A stretch of DNA of 59,043 nt from Candidatus Poribacteria bacterium (GCA_002709695.1 PAQF01000052.1:1-59043); one strand, 5' to 3'. Positions 1 through 9,387 are shown, counted from the first letter of the stretch. The notes: generated by a model not told the origin, from the letters alone. Numbers and translations: made by a program.

Positions 1-1461
1 ACAAATTTCATTTATGAGTCTTACTGAAAAGCCTCCAGAAAACTTGATCTCTTCATCTTCAGAAAACTGCTGAAGTTTACGAACAGTATTTTTATACTCT
101 CGAACAGCATCTCGCTGGTTTCCCGCTAATCGATAAAGTCGCGCCAAATTGAAATGCGCTAGTACGCACGATTCATCAATATAAATGGTCTTTTGATAGG
201 CTTCTACTGCACGATCAATTTCACTCAGGTTCTCAGAAACAAGCGCCATGAAAAAGTGAGCTTCCACACATAAAGGATCTACATCAAGGACTTTTTGATA
301 ACATTCCGAAGCAGAAGCATAATTCCCCGTATCCGCAGCAGATTTCCCTTTGGCCAAGTAATAGTTAATTAGGGTTTTCCCATCTACTGTTCCAGCACCA
401 ACGTTGAAATCATTAGCATTCTTTGGCTTTTTTGTTTTGGAAACAAAACTTTTATTGGCTAAAGAGCCGTTTGTTAGTGCCACACCATTCCGCTTAGATG
501 TTTTTCTACTTAAGACATCCCTGTTTGCATACTCTGAACGAATTGATTTGGATTGTTGTTTCAATTTTACTGGTGGAGTTTCGTTAATAACATCATTTTT
601 TTTCTTATAGATGTGTGTGTTTCCAAAGTCAACCATCGAAAACATCTCGGAAATTCCCAAGAGGGTTTCAGAATGTCCCAGAAACAAAAAACCTTTTTCG
701 TCCAAACACTGGCTAAAATTATCAACAATCTGCGTTGTAAAATCCCTGTCAAAATAGATAATCACATTCCGACAGAAAATAATATCCCAGTTCCCCTCTC
801 CAGAAATAGGATAGGCGGCTTGCTTTAAATTAAACTCGCGAAAGGTAACCATCTCTCTGACATTTTGATTTAATTCGTACTGATTACCAACTTTACTGAA
901 ATATTTCTCTTGTCGACTTCCACTGACATTTCGCAAAGCACGCCTATTATAAATACCTTTCTCCGCTTTTTTGATGACATTGTAATCAATATCAGTAGCA
1001 AGAATTTCGACATTCCATTTTTCAAGAAAAGGCAATTTTTCCCTGATCGTTATTGCTATTGAATATGGCTCTTCTCCCGTTGCACAACCAGCACTCCAAA
1101 TCTTCAAATTCTGTTTTTTATTGAATCTTTCGGTGGTTATATCTGGTAGCACATGATCCTTAAAAACAGTAAATTGAGCTGGGTTTCTGAAAAAGCTTGT
1201 TTCATTGATGGTAACATACGATATTAACTCACGAATTTCCACTTCAGTGTGAGAATTCCGCCGTAAAAAGCGATAATACTTTTCAAAACTGTTGAAATTC
1301 TTTTTCAATAGATACCGCGATATAACTGGAGCTAAGCTACTACATTTAGCCTCATCTAAATGTATGCCACTATAGTCAAGAATCAACTCTTGGAATAATC
1401 TTATGCCTGTCACTGACAGCGTAACCGAGGTGTTTTCTAATGTTTTTTCTGTCTCTACCAT
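1..1461 (-). CDS. CheR-type protein-glutamate methyltransferase with C-terminal TPRs (3' end outside window)
   Basis: S-adenosylmethionine-dependent methyltransferase of the CheR family, which methylates glutamates of chemoreceptors or related sensors. I translated it by hand from ATG at 1461; the frame stays open for 487 codons to the window edge. The N-terminal helical part carries INETSFFR. The Rossmann part carries IWSAGCATGEEPYS (SAM loop), ILATDID and IIFCRNVIIYF, then LGHSE. After a polar linker (about residues 285-345) come at least three TPR-like helices, with motifs such as ASECYQKVLDVDP and AVEAYQKTIYID. CheR-TPR fusions are known in alternative chemosensory systems. It starts 42 bases after the stop of the receiver-cyclase gene and probably shares its transcript. 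No clear Shine-Dalgarno sequence. The stop codon lies outside the window. Confidence 0.93.
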   Translation of the reverse strand, partial: MVETEKTLENTSVTLSVTGIRLFQELILDYSGIHLDEAKCSSLAPVISRYLLKKNFNSFEKYYRFLRRNSHTEVEIRELISYVTINETSFFRNPAQFTVFKDHVLPDITTERFNKKQNLKIWSAGCATGEEPYSIAITIREKLPFLEKWNVEILATDIDYNVIKKAEKGIYNRRALRNVSGSRQEKYFSKVGNQYELNQNVREMVTFREFNLKQAAYPISGEGNWDIIFCRNVIIYFDRDFTTQIVDNFSQCLDEKGFLFLGHSETLLGISEMFSMVDFGNTHIYKKKNDVINETPPVKLKQQSKSIRSEYANRDVLSRKTSKRNGVALTNGSLANKSFVSKTKKPKNANDFNVGAGTVDGKTLINYYLAKGKSAADTGNYASASECYQKVLDVDPLCVEAHFFMALVSENLSEIDRAVEAYQKTIYIDESCVLAHFNLARLYRLAGNQRDAVREYKNTVRKLQQFSEDEEIKFSGGFSVRLINEIC

Positions 1462-1503
1462 CAACTAACTCAATACTTTCTGTACTAGTTTGGTCTTTAC
1501 CCC

Positions 1504-3435
1504 TCAAATAGGGAGCAGTTGTACCACTTTGTGAACCAGAAGTTCTTCTGCTTTTCCTTTCACTGTAATTGAAGATGTATCTTCAATCCGAACGAAGTCT
1601 TTGATGAGTTTATAAGTTGTATCACTAACCAAAACCGATCCTTTTTCAGCCCTGCTCTCTAAACGAGCCGCAATATTTACATTGTCACCAATCACAGTGT
1701 AATCTCTTCGGTATAGTTTGCTACCAATATCACCCATAATGACAGAGCCCGAATTGATTCCAACTCTAATATTTACTTGATCCTGCCGCCCCTGATTGAA
1801 TTTCCTCAAAGCTTCAATCATCTCCAACCCCGCCTTAACAGCATTATAAGCACATTCCTCACGGGACCTGTTTTTTGATTCAAGATACAAAGCCATAATT
1901 GCGTCTCCAACGAACTTATCAATAGTAGCCCCATTTTCTTTCAGGATACCAACCATTTCATCAAAGTATTCGTTGAGCAAATTAACCAGATCACGAGGAT
2001 CCATTCGTTCGGTCATCGGTGTAAACCCAACGATATCTGTAAAAAAAATCGTTAAAAAAGTTTCTTCAACACGCATCTGATCGACCGAACTTTTCTTGTC
2101 TGCAACTGCAGCAGCAGCTTCTACAGCCGATTCAGAGAGGTAATACTGCATCGCTTGACGTTCTCTGATCAACCTTCTTTCAGCTATCAACTTCTCTGCA
2201 ATCACCACTAATTTGTCCGGTGGAAACGGTTTGGACAAAAAGGCAGATACTCCAGCATGTTTGCCTTTTCTTTGATCAGTATCTGAATCTGCTGCAGTCA
2301 ACATCAAAACCGGAATGTCTACCAGTGTTTCTCTACTTCTCAGAGCACGTGTAAGTTCCCGACCATTCATGTTAGGCATATTAAAATCAGTGATAATTAA
2401 GTCAGGTTCATATTCAACTGCCGCATCATAGCCTTCCTGCCCATCATTAGCTGTCAAAATTTCAAACCCCTGTTGTGAAAGCCCTTGCTTCATCATATTA
2501 CGAACCAGCGCACTATCATCAACAACAAGAATCTTCTCGCGAAGAGAACTGTCCTGTCTCGGAGCAAGAGTCAAATTAATACGACTGATTAACTCCGCTT
2601 CATCAACGGGCTTGGTAAGGAAATCATTTGCACCAACATCAAACCCCCTATCAATATCTAATCCTGCCCCTCTTGCTGACAAAATCACAACAGGAATATC
2701 TTGTGTCACGTCTTTTTGTTTGATTTCCTGACACATTTCATAACCGTTCATATTTGGCATATCCAAGTCAGAGATAATCAAATCCGGTGCATATTCAACT
2801 GCCTTTCGTAATCCTTCCACTCCATCCATAGCATGAATTACTTTAAACCCATTTTCAGCAATAATTTTCCCCACCGAAGCATGGATAAGTTTACTATCAT
2901 CCACCAACAAAATGCATAAAACCTGGGAATCTGTTGCTTGAGTTCCCTCCGGGAAACCTGCTTCCTGTTCCTCATCGTCAATATTAGTATTAATTCCATT
3001 TGCCTTATCATCAGATGGAGAAACAATTCCCGCCTCCGAAACGGACATCAATTCCGTTTTTTGAGGAGAACCAATTTTCGCAAATTCAAGCCATTCTTCA
3101 ACCAATTTTAGTAGTTGACTCGATTGACATGGAACTTTCAGGAAAGCTGAAGCTCCTCTTTCCAGCGCTTCATCTTCGCAATGCGATTGATGGGAGAAAA
3201 TAATGATAGGCTTATTTTTTTGTTCTGAATGTCTCAGCTGTTGACAGATTTCCAAACCAGTGACGCTAGCCAAGGTATCTTGCAAGAGGCACAAGTCGAC
3301 ATTTTCAATACTGGCGAGTACTTCATCTCCATCCGTAACAGCAGTTACGTCATATTTGTCGCTACCTATCACACGCGTAAGTGTCTGGCTAAATAATTTG
3401 CTGCTTGAAGCAATCAAAATTCTCTTAGCTTGCAA
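1504..3435 (-). CDS. Response regulator with three receiver domains and a class III nucleotide cyclase
   Basis: Cytoplasmic signalling protein of about 643 residues. Domain order: REC1 (about 5-115), acidic linker, REC2 (about 173-290), REC3 (about 300-415), coiled linker, class III adenylate/guanylate cyclase (about 460-640). REC2 and REC3 keep the acidic pair (LLVDDSK, LVVDDSA), the phospho-Asp (IISDLDMP, IITDFNMP) and the Lys (TKP, SKP). REC1 looks dead: it has no acidic pair, and Gln stands where the Asp should be (LCLLQDTLA). The cyclase has both metal aspartates (FFTDIVGF, VGDAIM), the IDK lysine and a VNIAARLE block, so it should be active as a homodimer. No ATG is available. TTG at 3435 sits five bases after GAGGG; TTG at 3447 would add four residues. 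It lies between yfiR-like and cheR genes in one direction. Confidence 0.93.
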   Translation of the reverse strand: MQAKRILIASSSKLFSQTLTRVIGSDKYDVTAVTDGDEVLASIENVDLCLLQDTLASVTGLEICQQLRHSEQKNKPIIIFSHQSHCEDEALERGASAFLKVPCQSSQLLKLVEEWLEFAKIGSPQKTELMSVSEAGIVSPSDDKANGINTNIDDEEQEAGFPEGTQATDSQVLCILLVDDSKLIHASVGKIIAENGFKVIHAMDGVEGLRKAVEYAPDLIISDLDMPNMNGYEMCQEIKQKDVTQDIPVVILSARGAGLDIDRGFDVGANDFLTKPVDEAELISRINLTLAPRQDSSLREKILVVDDSALVRNMMKQGLSQQGFEILTANDGQEGYDAAVEYEPDLIITDFNMPNMNGRELTRALRSRETLVDIPVLMLTAADSDTDQRKGKHAGVSAFLSKPFPPDKLVVIAEKLIAERRLIRERQAMQYYLSESAVEAAAAVADKKSSVDQMRVEETFLTIFFTDIVGFTPMTERMDPRDLVNLLNEYFDEMVGILKENGATIDKFVGDAIMALYLESKNRSREECAYNAVKAGLEMIEALRKFNQGRQDQVNIRVGINSGSVIMGDIGSKLYRRDYTVIGDNVNIAARLESRAEKGSVLVSDTTYKLIKDFVRIEDTSSITVKGKAEELLVHKVVQLLPI

Positions 3436-3652
3436 TATATCCCTCAATTTGGATAGTGCCTACACACTAAATGACTTTCCAGATATGTTTCTGCATATAA
3501 AAAAAACGAAGGACTAGGCCGGAAAAAAGGGAAAGAAAGCGATATCTCATACTAACATCCAAAAGAACCAATCCAGTTTGCTAGCAAATTACTATGATAT
3601 CTTCAAAGGGAATAAAATTGTGAGGAACCCAATTCTAATTAAATGGTAAGCA

Positions 3653-4207
3653 TCATTGTTTTACATCTAAGGCTAATTTTAGAAGTTTAGCGCTGATTGA
3701 AAACTTTTTAGCCTTAGCAGGACCTAAATTCACCTTAAATTTAATCTTTGCTCCAACCGGTACAAAAGCAATCATTCCACCAGCATCAATAAAAGGGTCC
3801 TCCTCACCAACGGTTAACTTTGGCGGAGTATCTCCAAGGGCTTTAATCTTAGTGAATACATCTCCCAATTCCCCTTCGGCACTCTTAGGTACAAAGACCA
3901 CATGACAATTAGCAAATAATGCAGCATCTTCCTGTAACTTTACTGTTACATCTTTGCCCTGAATTTTTTTACCAGCCAAAAGCTTTGTTAGCAGGTCTGA
4001 AAACTTTGCATCCTTATAAATACCAATTTCAAGTGTAGCAAAGTCAACCGGCCATTTGGTCAACTTTATAAAATTAACTAAAAACGCAGCCTTAAGTTGC
4101 TGCGGAGAAGCAGCATGAGAAACTTGGGTATTAAAGGCAATAATACCTATACATATCAGTAAACATGTTAAGGCAATCAGAATCAGCAACTTGTATCGCC
4201 TTCCCAT
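3653..4207 (-). CDS. YfiR/DUF4154-family periplasmic protein
   Basis: Secreted protein of 184 residues. A membrane segment or signal peptide covers about residues 5-32 and ends near SHAAS. The mature part fits the YfiR (DUF4154) family: LKAAFLVNFIKLTKWP at the start, a GIYKDAKF strand, a KIQGKDV turn, CHVVFVP, LTVGEEDPFIDAGGMIAFVP, and the closing SAKLLKLALDV helix. In Pseudomonas, YfiR is a periplasmic repressor of a membrane diguanylate cyclase. Related proteins are often encoded next to a TonB-dependent receptor, as here, with the receptor 136 bases upstream. The partner of this copy is unknown. The neighbouring cyclase is soluble, so a direct YfiR-YfiN style contact is not supported. Confidence 0.85.
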   Translation of the reverse strand: MGRRYKLLILIALTCLLICIGIIAFNTQVSHAASPQQLKAAFLVNFIKLTKWPVDFATLEIGIYKDAKFSDLLTKLLAGKKIQGKDVTVKLQEDAALFANCHVVFVPKSAEGELGDVFTKIKALGDTPPKLTVGEEDPFIDAGGMIAFVPVGAKIKFKVNLGPAKAKKFSISAKLLKLALDVKQ

Positions 4208-4343
4208 TATGATTCCCCCCTTACATTATCTCCTTTAAAGGATGTTGTTCTAATTAAACTCAGGTGAAACAAAAATCCAATCCAAACTAGAGTTTATCCT
4301 CAACAAGTTCAAAACTGCCTTTGGATCATGTTAAACGGCAATT

Positions 4344-6500
4344 TCAGAAATTTTGTTCCATTCGAACAGCAATTCGGCGTCCCAAACCAGGGACATCAAT
4401 ACCGAGGAATCCAGGTTCTACATATCTTTGATCCAGCAGGTTACTACATTTTAAGGTAAACCTAGTTTCCTGTTCACCAAAAACTTTGATACCTAGAGAT
4501 GCAATTCCTATGTCCAAAAGGCCATAACTGGGTAGACTATAATCCTCTTTATTTTTAAAGACATTGTATCTGTCGGCCGATCGTTCGCCAATAAAATGAC
4601 CTATAGCAAAAAAACGGAGATGACTCTTTACCCAATCGTATGAAGCACCAAAATTCCCTGAAATGTGAGCGAAAAGTGGTCTCTGATAAGATTCTTCCTC
4701 TTCTGAAGATTGATCTGTGTGAACATATGAAAGATTTCCAAACCCTCGTAGGTTCGGCATCTTGGCTGGCATGAATTTCAGATCTAACTCAGCTCCTATG
4801 GCATTAATGTTAGCAACATTTTTCGGAAACGGAAGTACAATATCCTCAGTGAAAATAAATTCCGCAAAGTTGGTAATACGGCTATAGTATACATTTACTC
4901 CAACATTTAGATCCGTCAGCTGGGTGCCAAAGAAGACCTCACCAGTGGTTGCATGTTGAGGCTCAACTTTCTGAATTTCCCGACCTTCAAAGAGGGTCAA
5001 AAATGGAAGATTCATCGGTTGACCACTCGCAAAAGAGGGTGCGGGAGCTTTGAAAGCCTTTCCAAGAAGTGCTTTGAACACGGTATAATCCGAGAAAGAA
5101 TACACAGCTCCTGTGCGGTAACTTAATTGATTACCATATTCGCTGTGATTTTCAAAACGCAAGCCGGCAATGGTTCCCAGTTTTTCGACTGGATTCCATG
5201 TTAATTGCCCAAACCCCCCAACGTTTGTTAAGGAGACTTGATTCTGTTTAACAATCTCTTTAGGTGCTTCACTAGCCGCATTAAAACCGAGGACAGATGG
5301 CAATTCTTCTTCATCCAATGACAAGTCTGCACCAAGAGTCGCAGTTAAACCAGATTCTGATTCTTCAGGGACGTAGTTTAACTCAAATCTGGAATCAAAC
5401 GCGCTAGACTCTAGCTTTCTTTGAAAGTGCTGAAAATCAAAATCTGATTGATATAATTGTTCGTTATCGGTAGGGGCCCCACGAGTGTAAGCCAAGGAAG
5501 TATTAAGCCGAAATCCATTTTGGAATGCCTTCTTGTGACGAACTCTTGCCATCCCATTGTAATAACTCAGGCGCGAACCAGACAAAGGATCTGAATCTGG
5601 TTGAAAATTACCGTCTCGGTTGAGTAACTGCAAATTCGTGTCAAGAAGAAATTTCCCAGCGCCCTCCTCACTACCTCCTTCAAACTTGGCATAGCCAGAT
5701 GTCGAATATTGCATGTCACTCTCCACGGAAAGTGGCAAATCCTCCTCCAATCGATCCGAATATAACGGGGAGGTATAAGGCAATTCAAGTCCTCCTCTAT
5801 CAGAACTTTGATACGACAATGCAATAAAAGTATCTACTCCCAAAGGCATTCCCCATGTAGCTAGTTCTGTCGACACCCCGTTATTGCCAAAATAATTTAG
5901 ATATGAACCACGCATGGTCGATACCCCATTCAGATTACCATCTTCATCCTGCATATCTGCAGCTGATTTAGGTACCACATTAACTAAACCCAAAAAGGCA
6001 TTGGCCCCATAGAGTGCGGATAAAGGCCCACGAATAATTTCAATACGATTGATTGCTAGTGTTGGGATCATCGCGGGTCCCAAAAAGCCTCCAGTTGTGG
6101 AACGGAAGCTAACATCTTGACGGTCAATCATCGTTTTAATAACCTGACTCTGAGCACCCATACCACCATTCACACCCCGTACCCCAGCGTTATAAAAAGC
6201 AAGATCATATAAGACATCAAAACCAGGAGTTGATCTGAGACTGTCAGCAACGGAATTATATTGATAAGTTTCCAAATCAGCAGCAGTAAAAACAGTAACT
6301 ACCGCAGGGGCACTGAGCAAACTTTGTTTTGTCAAAGTCACTGACTCAATCTCAATATCCATTAAGGATTCAAGATCCAACTCTAATAGTAGATCGTCCT
6401 CTTCAGGTAACGAATCTTGTGCCCACACAGAAATAGAAATGAGGAAAGAAAAACAAAGGAAAAGTTGAAATCCAATTAATAACAATAATAGACGCTTCAT
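4344..6500 (-). CDS. TonB-dependent outer-membrane receptor
   Basis: Outer-membrane gated channel of 718 residues, driven by TonB-ExbBD, for an unknown ligand. It has a signal peptide (about 1-28, ending VWAQD). A plug follows (about 60-180), with SAPAVVTVFTAADLE, LRSTPGFDV, a GVRGVNG turn, IDRQDVSFRS and INRIEIIRGPLSALYGANA. A long beta barrel ends in the terminal Phe (VRMEQNF) used for outer-membrane assembly. The plug pattern is typical of receptors paired with YfiR-like proteins, and such a gene lies just downstream. The start is ATG after AGGTGGGG. A 23-base tandem repeat sits immediately upstream. Confidence 0.93.
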   Translation of the reverse strand: MKRLLLLLIGFQLFLCFSFLISISVWAQDSLPEEDDLLLELDLESLMDIEIESVTLTKQSLLSAPAVVTVFTAADLETYQYNSVADSLRSTPGFDVLYDLAFYNAGVRGVNGGMGAQSQVIKTMIDRQDVSFRSTTGGFLGPAMIPTLAINRIEIIRGPLSALYGANAFLGLVNVVPKSAADMQDEDGNLNGVSTMRGSYLNYFGNNGVSTELATWGMPLGVDTFIALSYQSSDRGGLELPYTSPLYSDRLEEDLPLSVESDMQYSTSGYAKFEGGSEEGAGKFLLDTNLQLLNRDGNFQPDSDPLSGSRLSYYNGMARVRHKKAFQNGFRLNTSLAYTRGAPTDNEQLYQSDFDFQHFQRKLESSAFDSRFELNYVPEESESGLTATLGADLSLDEEELPSVLGFNAASEAPKEIVKQNQVSLTNVGGFGQLTWNPVEKLGTIAGLRFENHSEYGNQLSYRTGAVYSFSDYTVFKALLGKAFKAPAPSFASGQPMNLPFLTLFEGREIQKVEPQHATTGEVFFGTQLTDLNVGVNVYYSRITNFAEFIFTEDIVLPFPKNVANINAIGAELDLKFMPAKMPNLRGFGNLSYVHTDQSSEEEESYQRPLFAHISGNFGASYDWVKSHLRFFAIGHFIGERSADRYNVFKNKEDYSLPSYGLLDIGIASLGIKVFGEQETRFTLKCSNLLDQRYVEPGFLGIDVPGLGRRIAVRMEQNF

Positions 6501-6512
6501 TAAACCCCACCT

Positions 6513-6559
6513 AATTACTATATAGGTTAGTACCGAATTACTATATAGGTTAGTACCGA
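6513..6559. repeat. Two tandem copies of a 23-base unit upstream of the TonB receptor
   Basis: Two perfect adjacent copies (6513-6535 and 6536-6558, plus one more matching base) lie 13 to 59 bases before the receptor start. Read on the minus strand, each copy contains TATAGT, which could act as a -10 element. Duplicated promoter or operator sites are one explanation. I see no good -35 partner, so this is only a suggestion. Confidence 0.8.
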
Positions 6560-6659
6560 GTTTCTTACACTAGATACTAGCTAAACAATCGGACTATCAT
6601 TATAACTCGGAAGTTATTGTAACACAAAGCTTAATATTATGTATACTATTTACCTGAAC

Positions 6660-7016
6660 CTATAACATACTGTAAACAGCTTCCTCTTCATCCTGATATC
6701 GATCAAAAAGACCATCCAATTTTGTGATAACCAATAAATTTTCGACGTTTTTGTTAGCTTTCAATAGCGCAATTTCTCCCCCCTTATCCAAAAGAAGTCC
6801 ATAGATGCGAGCCAAAACCCCCAACCCGGTGCTATCCATAACCCTCACATCTTCAAGATTCAAAATAAACTTGAGACAGGTTGGCCCACTAGCCGCAGCA
6901 GATTCTTCCTCAACAATCGAACCCAATTGTGAACTAACATTGCCAACCATAGACTTCTTGATATCCAAAATAACGATATCATGCTTCTTACGAACACTGA
7001 CATCGGGTGTACTCAT
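6660..7016 (-). CDS. STAS-domain protein (anti-sigma-factor antagonist type)
   Basis: Small cytoplasmic regulator of 118 residues covering one STAS domain. Core motifs: VSVRKKHDIVILDI strand, ILNLEDVRVMDSTGLGVLARI with the phosphorylatable Ser after MD, and the LLVITKLDGLFDRY helix. Proteins of this kind bind switch kinases or anti-sigma factors and are switched off by phosphorylation of that Ser. The start is set by AGGAG eight bases before ATG at 7016; a longer frame from 7082 has no such support. No anti-sigma kinase is visible in the window. It is first in the right-to-left group with the TonB receptor, YfiR-like protein, receiver cyclase and CheR. Confidence 0.9.
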   Translation of the reverse strand: MSTPDVSVRKKHDIVILDIKKSMVGNVSSQLGSIVEEESAAASGPTCLKFILNLEDVRVMDSTGLGVLARIYGLLLDKGGEIALLKANKNVENLLVITKLDGLFDRYQDEEEAVYSML

Positions 7017-7469
7017 AAAACTTTCTCCTCTGAAACTGCCAGATTTTTTTACAAAAGATAATATCCAAATTTCATATAACAACCCACTTGATCTTTAGAA
7101 TCGGTGAGATTGATCTAAATATTAACTAATAAATTAGCCTTAACCCATCAACAACTTCTCTAATATTGAAGAGTTAAGAATTGAGTTGGCAAAACAGTCT
7201 CATGCAATGTTCATGGATAAAACTAAGCCTAGCACGAAAAAAATAGAAAAAAATATTAAGACAGGCCTACTAAATCAAAATTTTGGAAAAATCAACCCCT
7301 ATACTCATGACAGCCCACGGTCGAAAATTTACTGATCATGAAACCAACCTTAACTTCCTTTTCCTCTCCAAGCATCCAACATATTCAGAAAAATTGTTTG
7401 TTTAAGTATTATTCCCAACTACGTGTATACTATTTATTATAACACTGGAACTTAAAGGAACAGCAAAGT
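7017..7469. other. Intergenic gap between divergent genes
   Basis: About 450 bases between the divergent STAS and PhyH genes. It should hold promoters for both. I see AT-rich sequence with a possible TATACT near 7427 for the PhyH gene but no well-spaced -35. No gene seen. Confidence 0.5.
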
Positions 7470-8276
7470 ATGACAGATCTAGAGAAATTTTTATTTGATC
7501 TATGGGGATACGTTGTGATCGATGATGTCCTAACTCAAGAAGAAATCGTTGCCGCAAATAAAGCAACAGATCTCCATACCAAATTAATTACTAACCGTGA
7601 GCCCGGACTTTCGCAAGATTCTGAAAAATTAAAAGCTGAAAAAGGGCGTGGTGAGTTTAGGCAGAATCCATTAACTTTCGATAAACCATGGTGTACCCCA
7701 TTCAGACGAATGCTAACACACCCACGGATCATTGATATTTTCAATGAAATACTAGGGAACGGTTTTCGATTGGATCATGGCCCGGGGTTAATTCAGATGG
7801 AACAAGGAACAGAAGGTCATTGGTTGCATGGTGGTATGACCTTTGACCCTAGCCAGTATCATCGATTTGAACACGGAAAGATGCAGTGCGGTCTATGCGT
7901 TGCATCATGGCAACTTACCGACGCTCTGGAAGGTGATGGTGGCTTCGCTTGCATACCAGGAAGTCATAAATCAAACTATCGTCCACTTAGCCAAATGCTG
8001 TCAGCAGAAAATGATTTGGGAACTGTAAAGCAAATTTCAGCAAAGGCGGGTTCCGTCATCATATTTAATGAAGCCTTAGTTCATGGCACCTTGCCTTGGA
8101 AAGCGGAGAACCGTATGCGTCGATCTATACTCTTCAAGTGTTCACCAGGGTTTTTATCTTGGGGAAGTCCAAGCATGGAGTGCCCAATTGCCGATCCAAC
8201 ACCCGAGGAATTAGCAATTTACGAAGCGCCACGTCGTACTGGAAGGGTTACTTTAGAAGGTCAAGAAACCAGTTAA
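7470..8276 (+). CDS. PhyH (phytanoyl-CoA dioxygenase) family protein with HxG instead of HxD
   Basis: Predicted cytosolic cupin-fold Fe(II)/2-oxoglutarate enzyme of 268 residues, with no signal peptide. Family marks: N-terminal GYVVIDDVLTQEE, the conserved GDGGFACIPGSHK stretch, SVIIFNEALVHGTLPW with the distal His (about 205), and RRS with Arg near 218 for 2-oxoglutarate. The proximal iron motif is His120-Gly-Gly, where most hydroxylases have His-x-Asp/Glu. The same swap defines the iron halogenases, but it may also be a feature of this subfamily or mark an inactive one. Substrate unknown. AAAGGA lies ten bases before ATG. Its stop overlaps the stop of the convergent endonuclease V gene by two bases. 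Confidence 0.88.
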   Translation: MTDLEKFLFDLWGYVVIDDVLTQEEIVAANKATDLHTKLITNREPGLSQDSEKLKAEKGRGEFRQNPLTFDKPWCTPFRRMLTHPRIIDIFNEILGNGFRLDHGPGLIQMEQGTEGHWLHGGMTFDPSQYHRFEHGKMQCGLCVASWQLTDALEGDGGFACIPGSHKSNYRPLSQMLSAENDLGTVKQISAKAGSVIIFNEALVHGTLPWKAENRMRRSILFKCSPGFLSWGSPSMECPIADPTPEELAIYEAPRRTGRVTLEGQETS

Positions 8277-8965
8277 AACAATGACATCTGATTCTGGTCC
8301 CGTAAAATAGGTTTGCCAGAAGCGGCTTTATGTGCGTAGCGCGTTGTTTCTGGAATCCTATACTGTTTACAGCAAGAAAGAGTCAATTCGATTGCTGTTT
8401 CCAGTGACACTCGATGTCCAACTGATACATACACAACACTCACATTCGATCTGCTGCGGAGTACAGCTCCAATGATTTCTTCTTTGTCATGAATGTGTGC
8501 GGAAGAACCTTTCCTATTACTTGGTTCACTGTAGGCACCACAAAGACGAGATTTCGCACAACCGATAGCTGGCTTATCCAGTATTAATCCTAGATGGCAG
8601 GCTATACCAAAACGTCTCGGGTGGGCTAGTCCGTGCCCATCCGCAATAATCAGATCCGGTTCAGTTTTCAATTTCTTGGCAGCTTCAAGCAACAGTGGTG
8701 TTTCCCGAAAGGACAATAGGCCAGGTACATAAGGGAAGCTAACAGTTGTCTCCACCACGGCCAAATCAACTGGTTCCAAGTCCGAATAGCGCAGGACAAC
8801 AATTGATGCACGTGCTAGGTTGCCTTTGAATCCAATATCCATTCCAGCAACAAACTGAATCTCATCCAAGTCATCTTTATCTATTATTTGATTACGAAGT
8901 TGATTCTGAATTTGGGTCGCTTTACTTGGAGTGATATTCCATGGATGAAGATCTTTAATATACAT
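8273..8965 (-). CDS. nfi: Endonuclease V (deoxyinosine 3' endonuclease)
   Basis: DNA repair nuclease that cuts the second phosphodiester bond 3' of deoxyinosine left by adenine deamination. Its 230 residues match the family length. Catalytic signatures: GMDIG with Asp43, FPYVPGLLSFRE with the wedge loop and Glu88, and ADGHGLAHPRRFGIACHLG with Asp109. KSRLCG, GHRVSLETAIEL and the C-terminal TRYAHKAASG follow as expected. It stands alone and is convergent with the PhyH gene, with overlapping stop codons. Confidence 0.97.
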   Translation of the reverse strand: MYIKDLHPWNITPSKATQIQNQLRNQIIDKDDLDEIQFVAGMDIGFKGNLARASIVVLRYSDLEPVDLAVVETTVSFPYVPGLLSFRETPLLLEAAKKLKTEPDLIIADGHGLAHPRRFGIACHLGLILDKPAIGCAKSRLCGAYSEPSNRKGSSAHIHDKEEIIGAVLRSRSNVSVVYVSVGHRVSLETAIELTLSCCKQYRIPETTRYAHKAASGKPILRDQNQMSLF

Positions 8966-9387
8966 CTAACTCAGTTTGTCTTTTTGTAAAGTTGATGACT
9001 TGAACTTGAAACTTGATTGTTGTAATGAGATAATAGCATAGCTACGGAGGCTTGAATCACAAAATCGTTCATTAGAGATATCAGTCCATATCATAATCTC
9101 CAGTCTCACAACCTTTGAACAGGAAATTAGCAAGAAATATTAACAGGACTAGGTTATCAACCTATCTTTTTCTAAAGAATAATCTCTATATCTCTCAGAC
9201 AAACATCCAAATAGAAAAACGAACTAGTGCAATAATAGCTGATGATCACCGAAATACACTTAGTTTGTAATCAAGCGAGTATATCAACATTGAGTAACCA
9301 AAGCCAAATAGATTAGAATTCCTACCATCGTTATATCATCAACAACATAAACTAAATTAAACTTAGACATGGAATGTAAACTGGATT
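8966..9387. other. Intergenic gap between divergent nfi and cyclase-NTPase genes
   Basis: About 420 bases that should carry promoters for both flanking genes. I see no gene, no strong hairpin and no promoter I would defend. The large downstream gene has no clear Shine-Dalgarno sequence. Confidence 0.4.

Noticed and set aside
7190-7212. Possible sigma-54 promoter (TGGCA...TGC)
   Set aside because: The GG to GC spacing is not ten bases, so it does not meet the sigma-54 rule.
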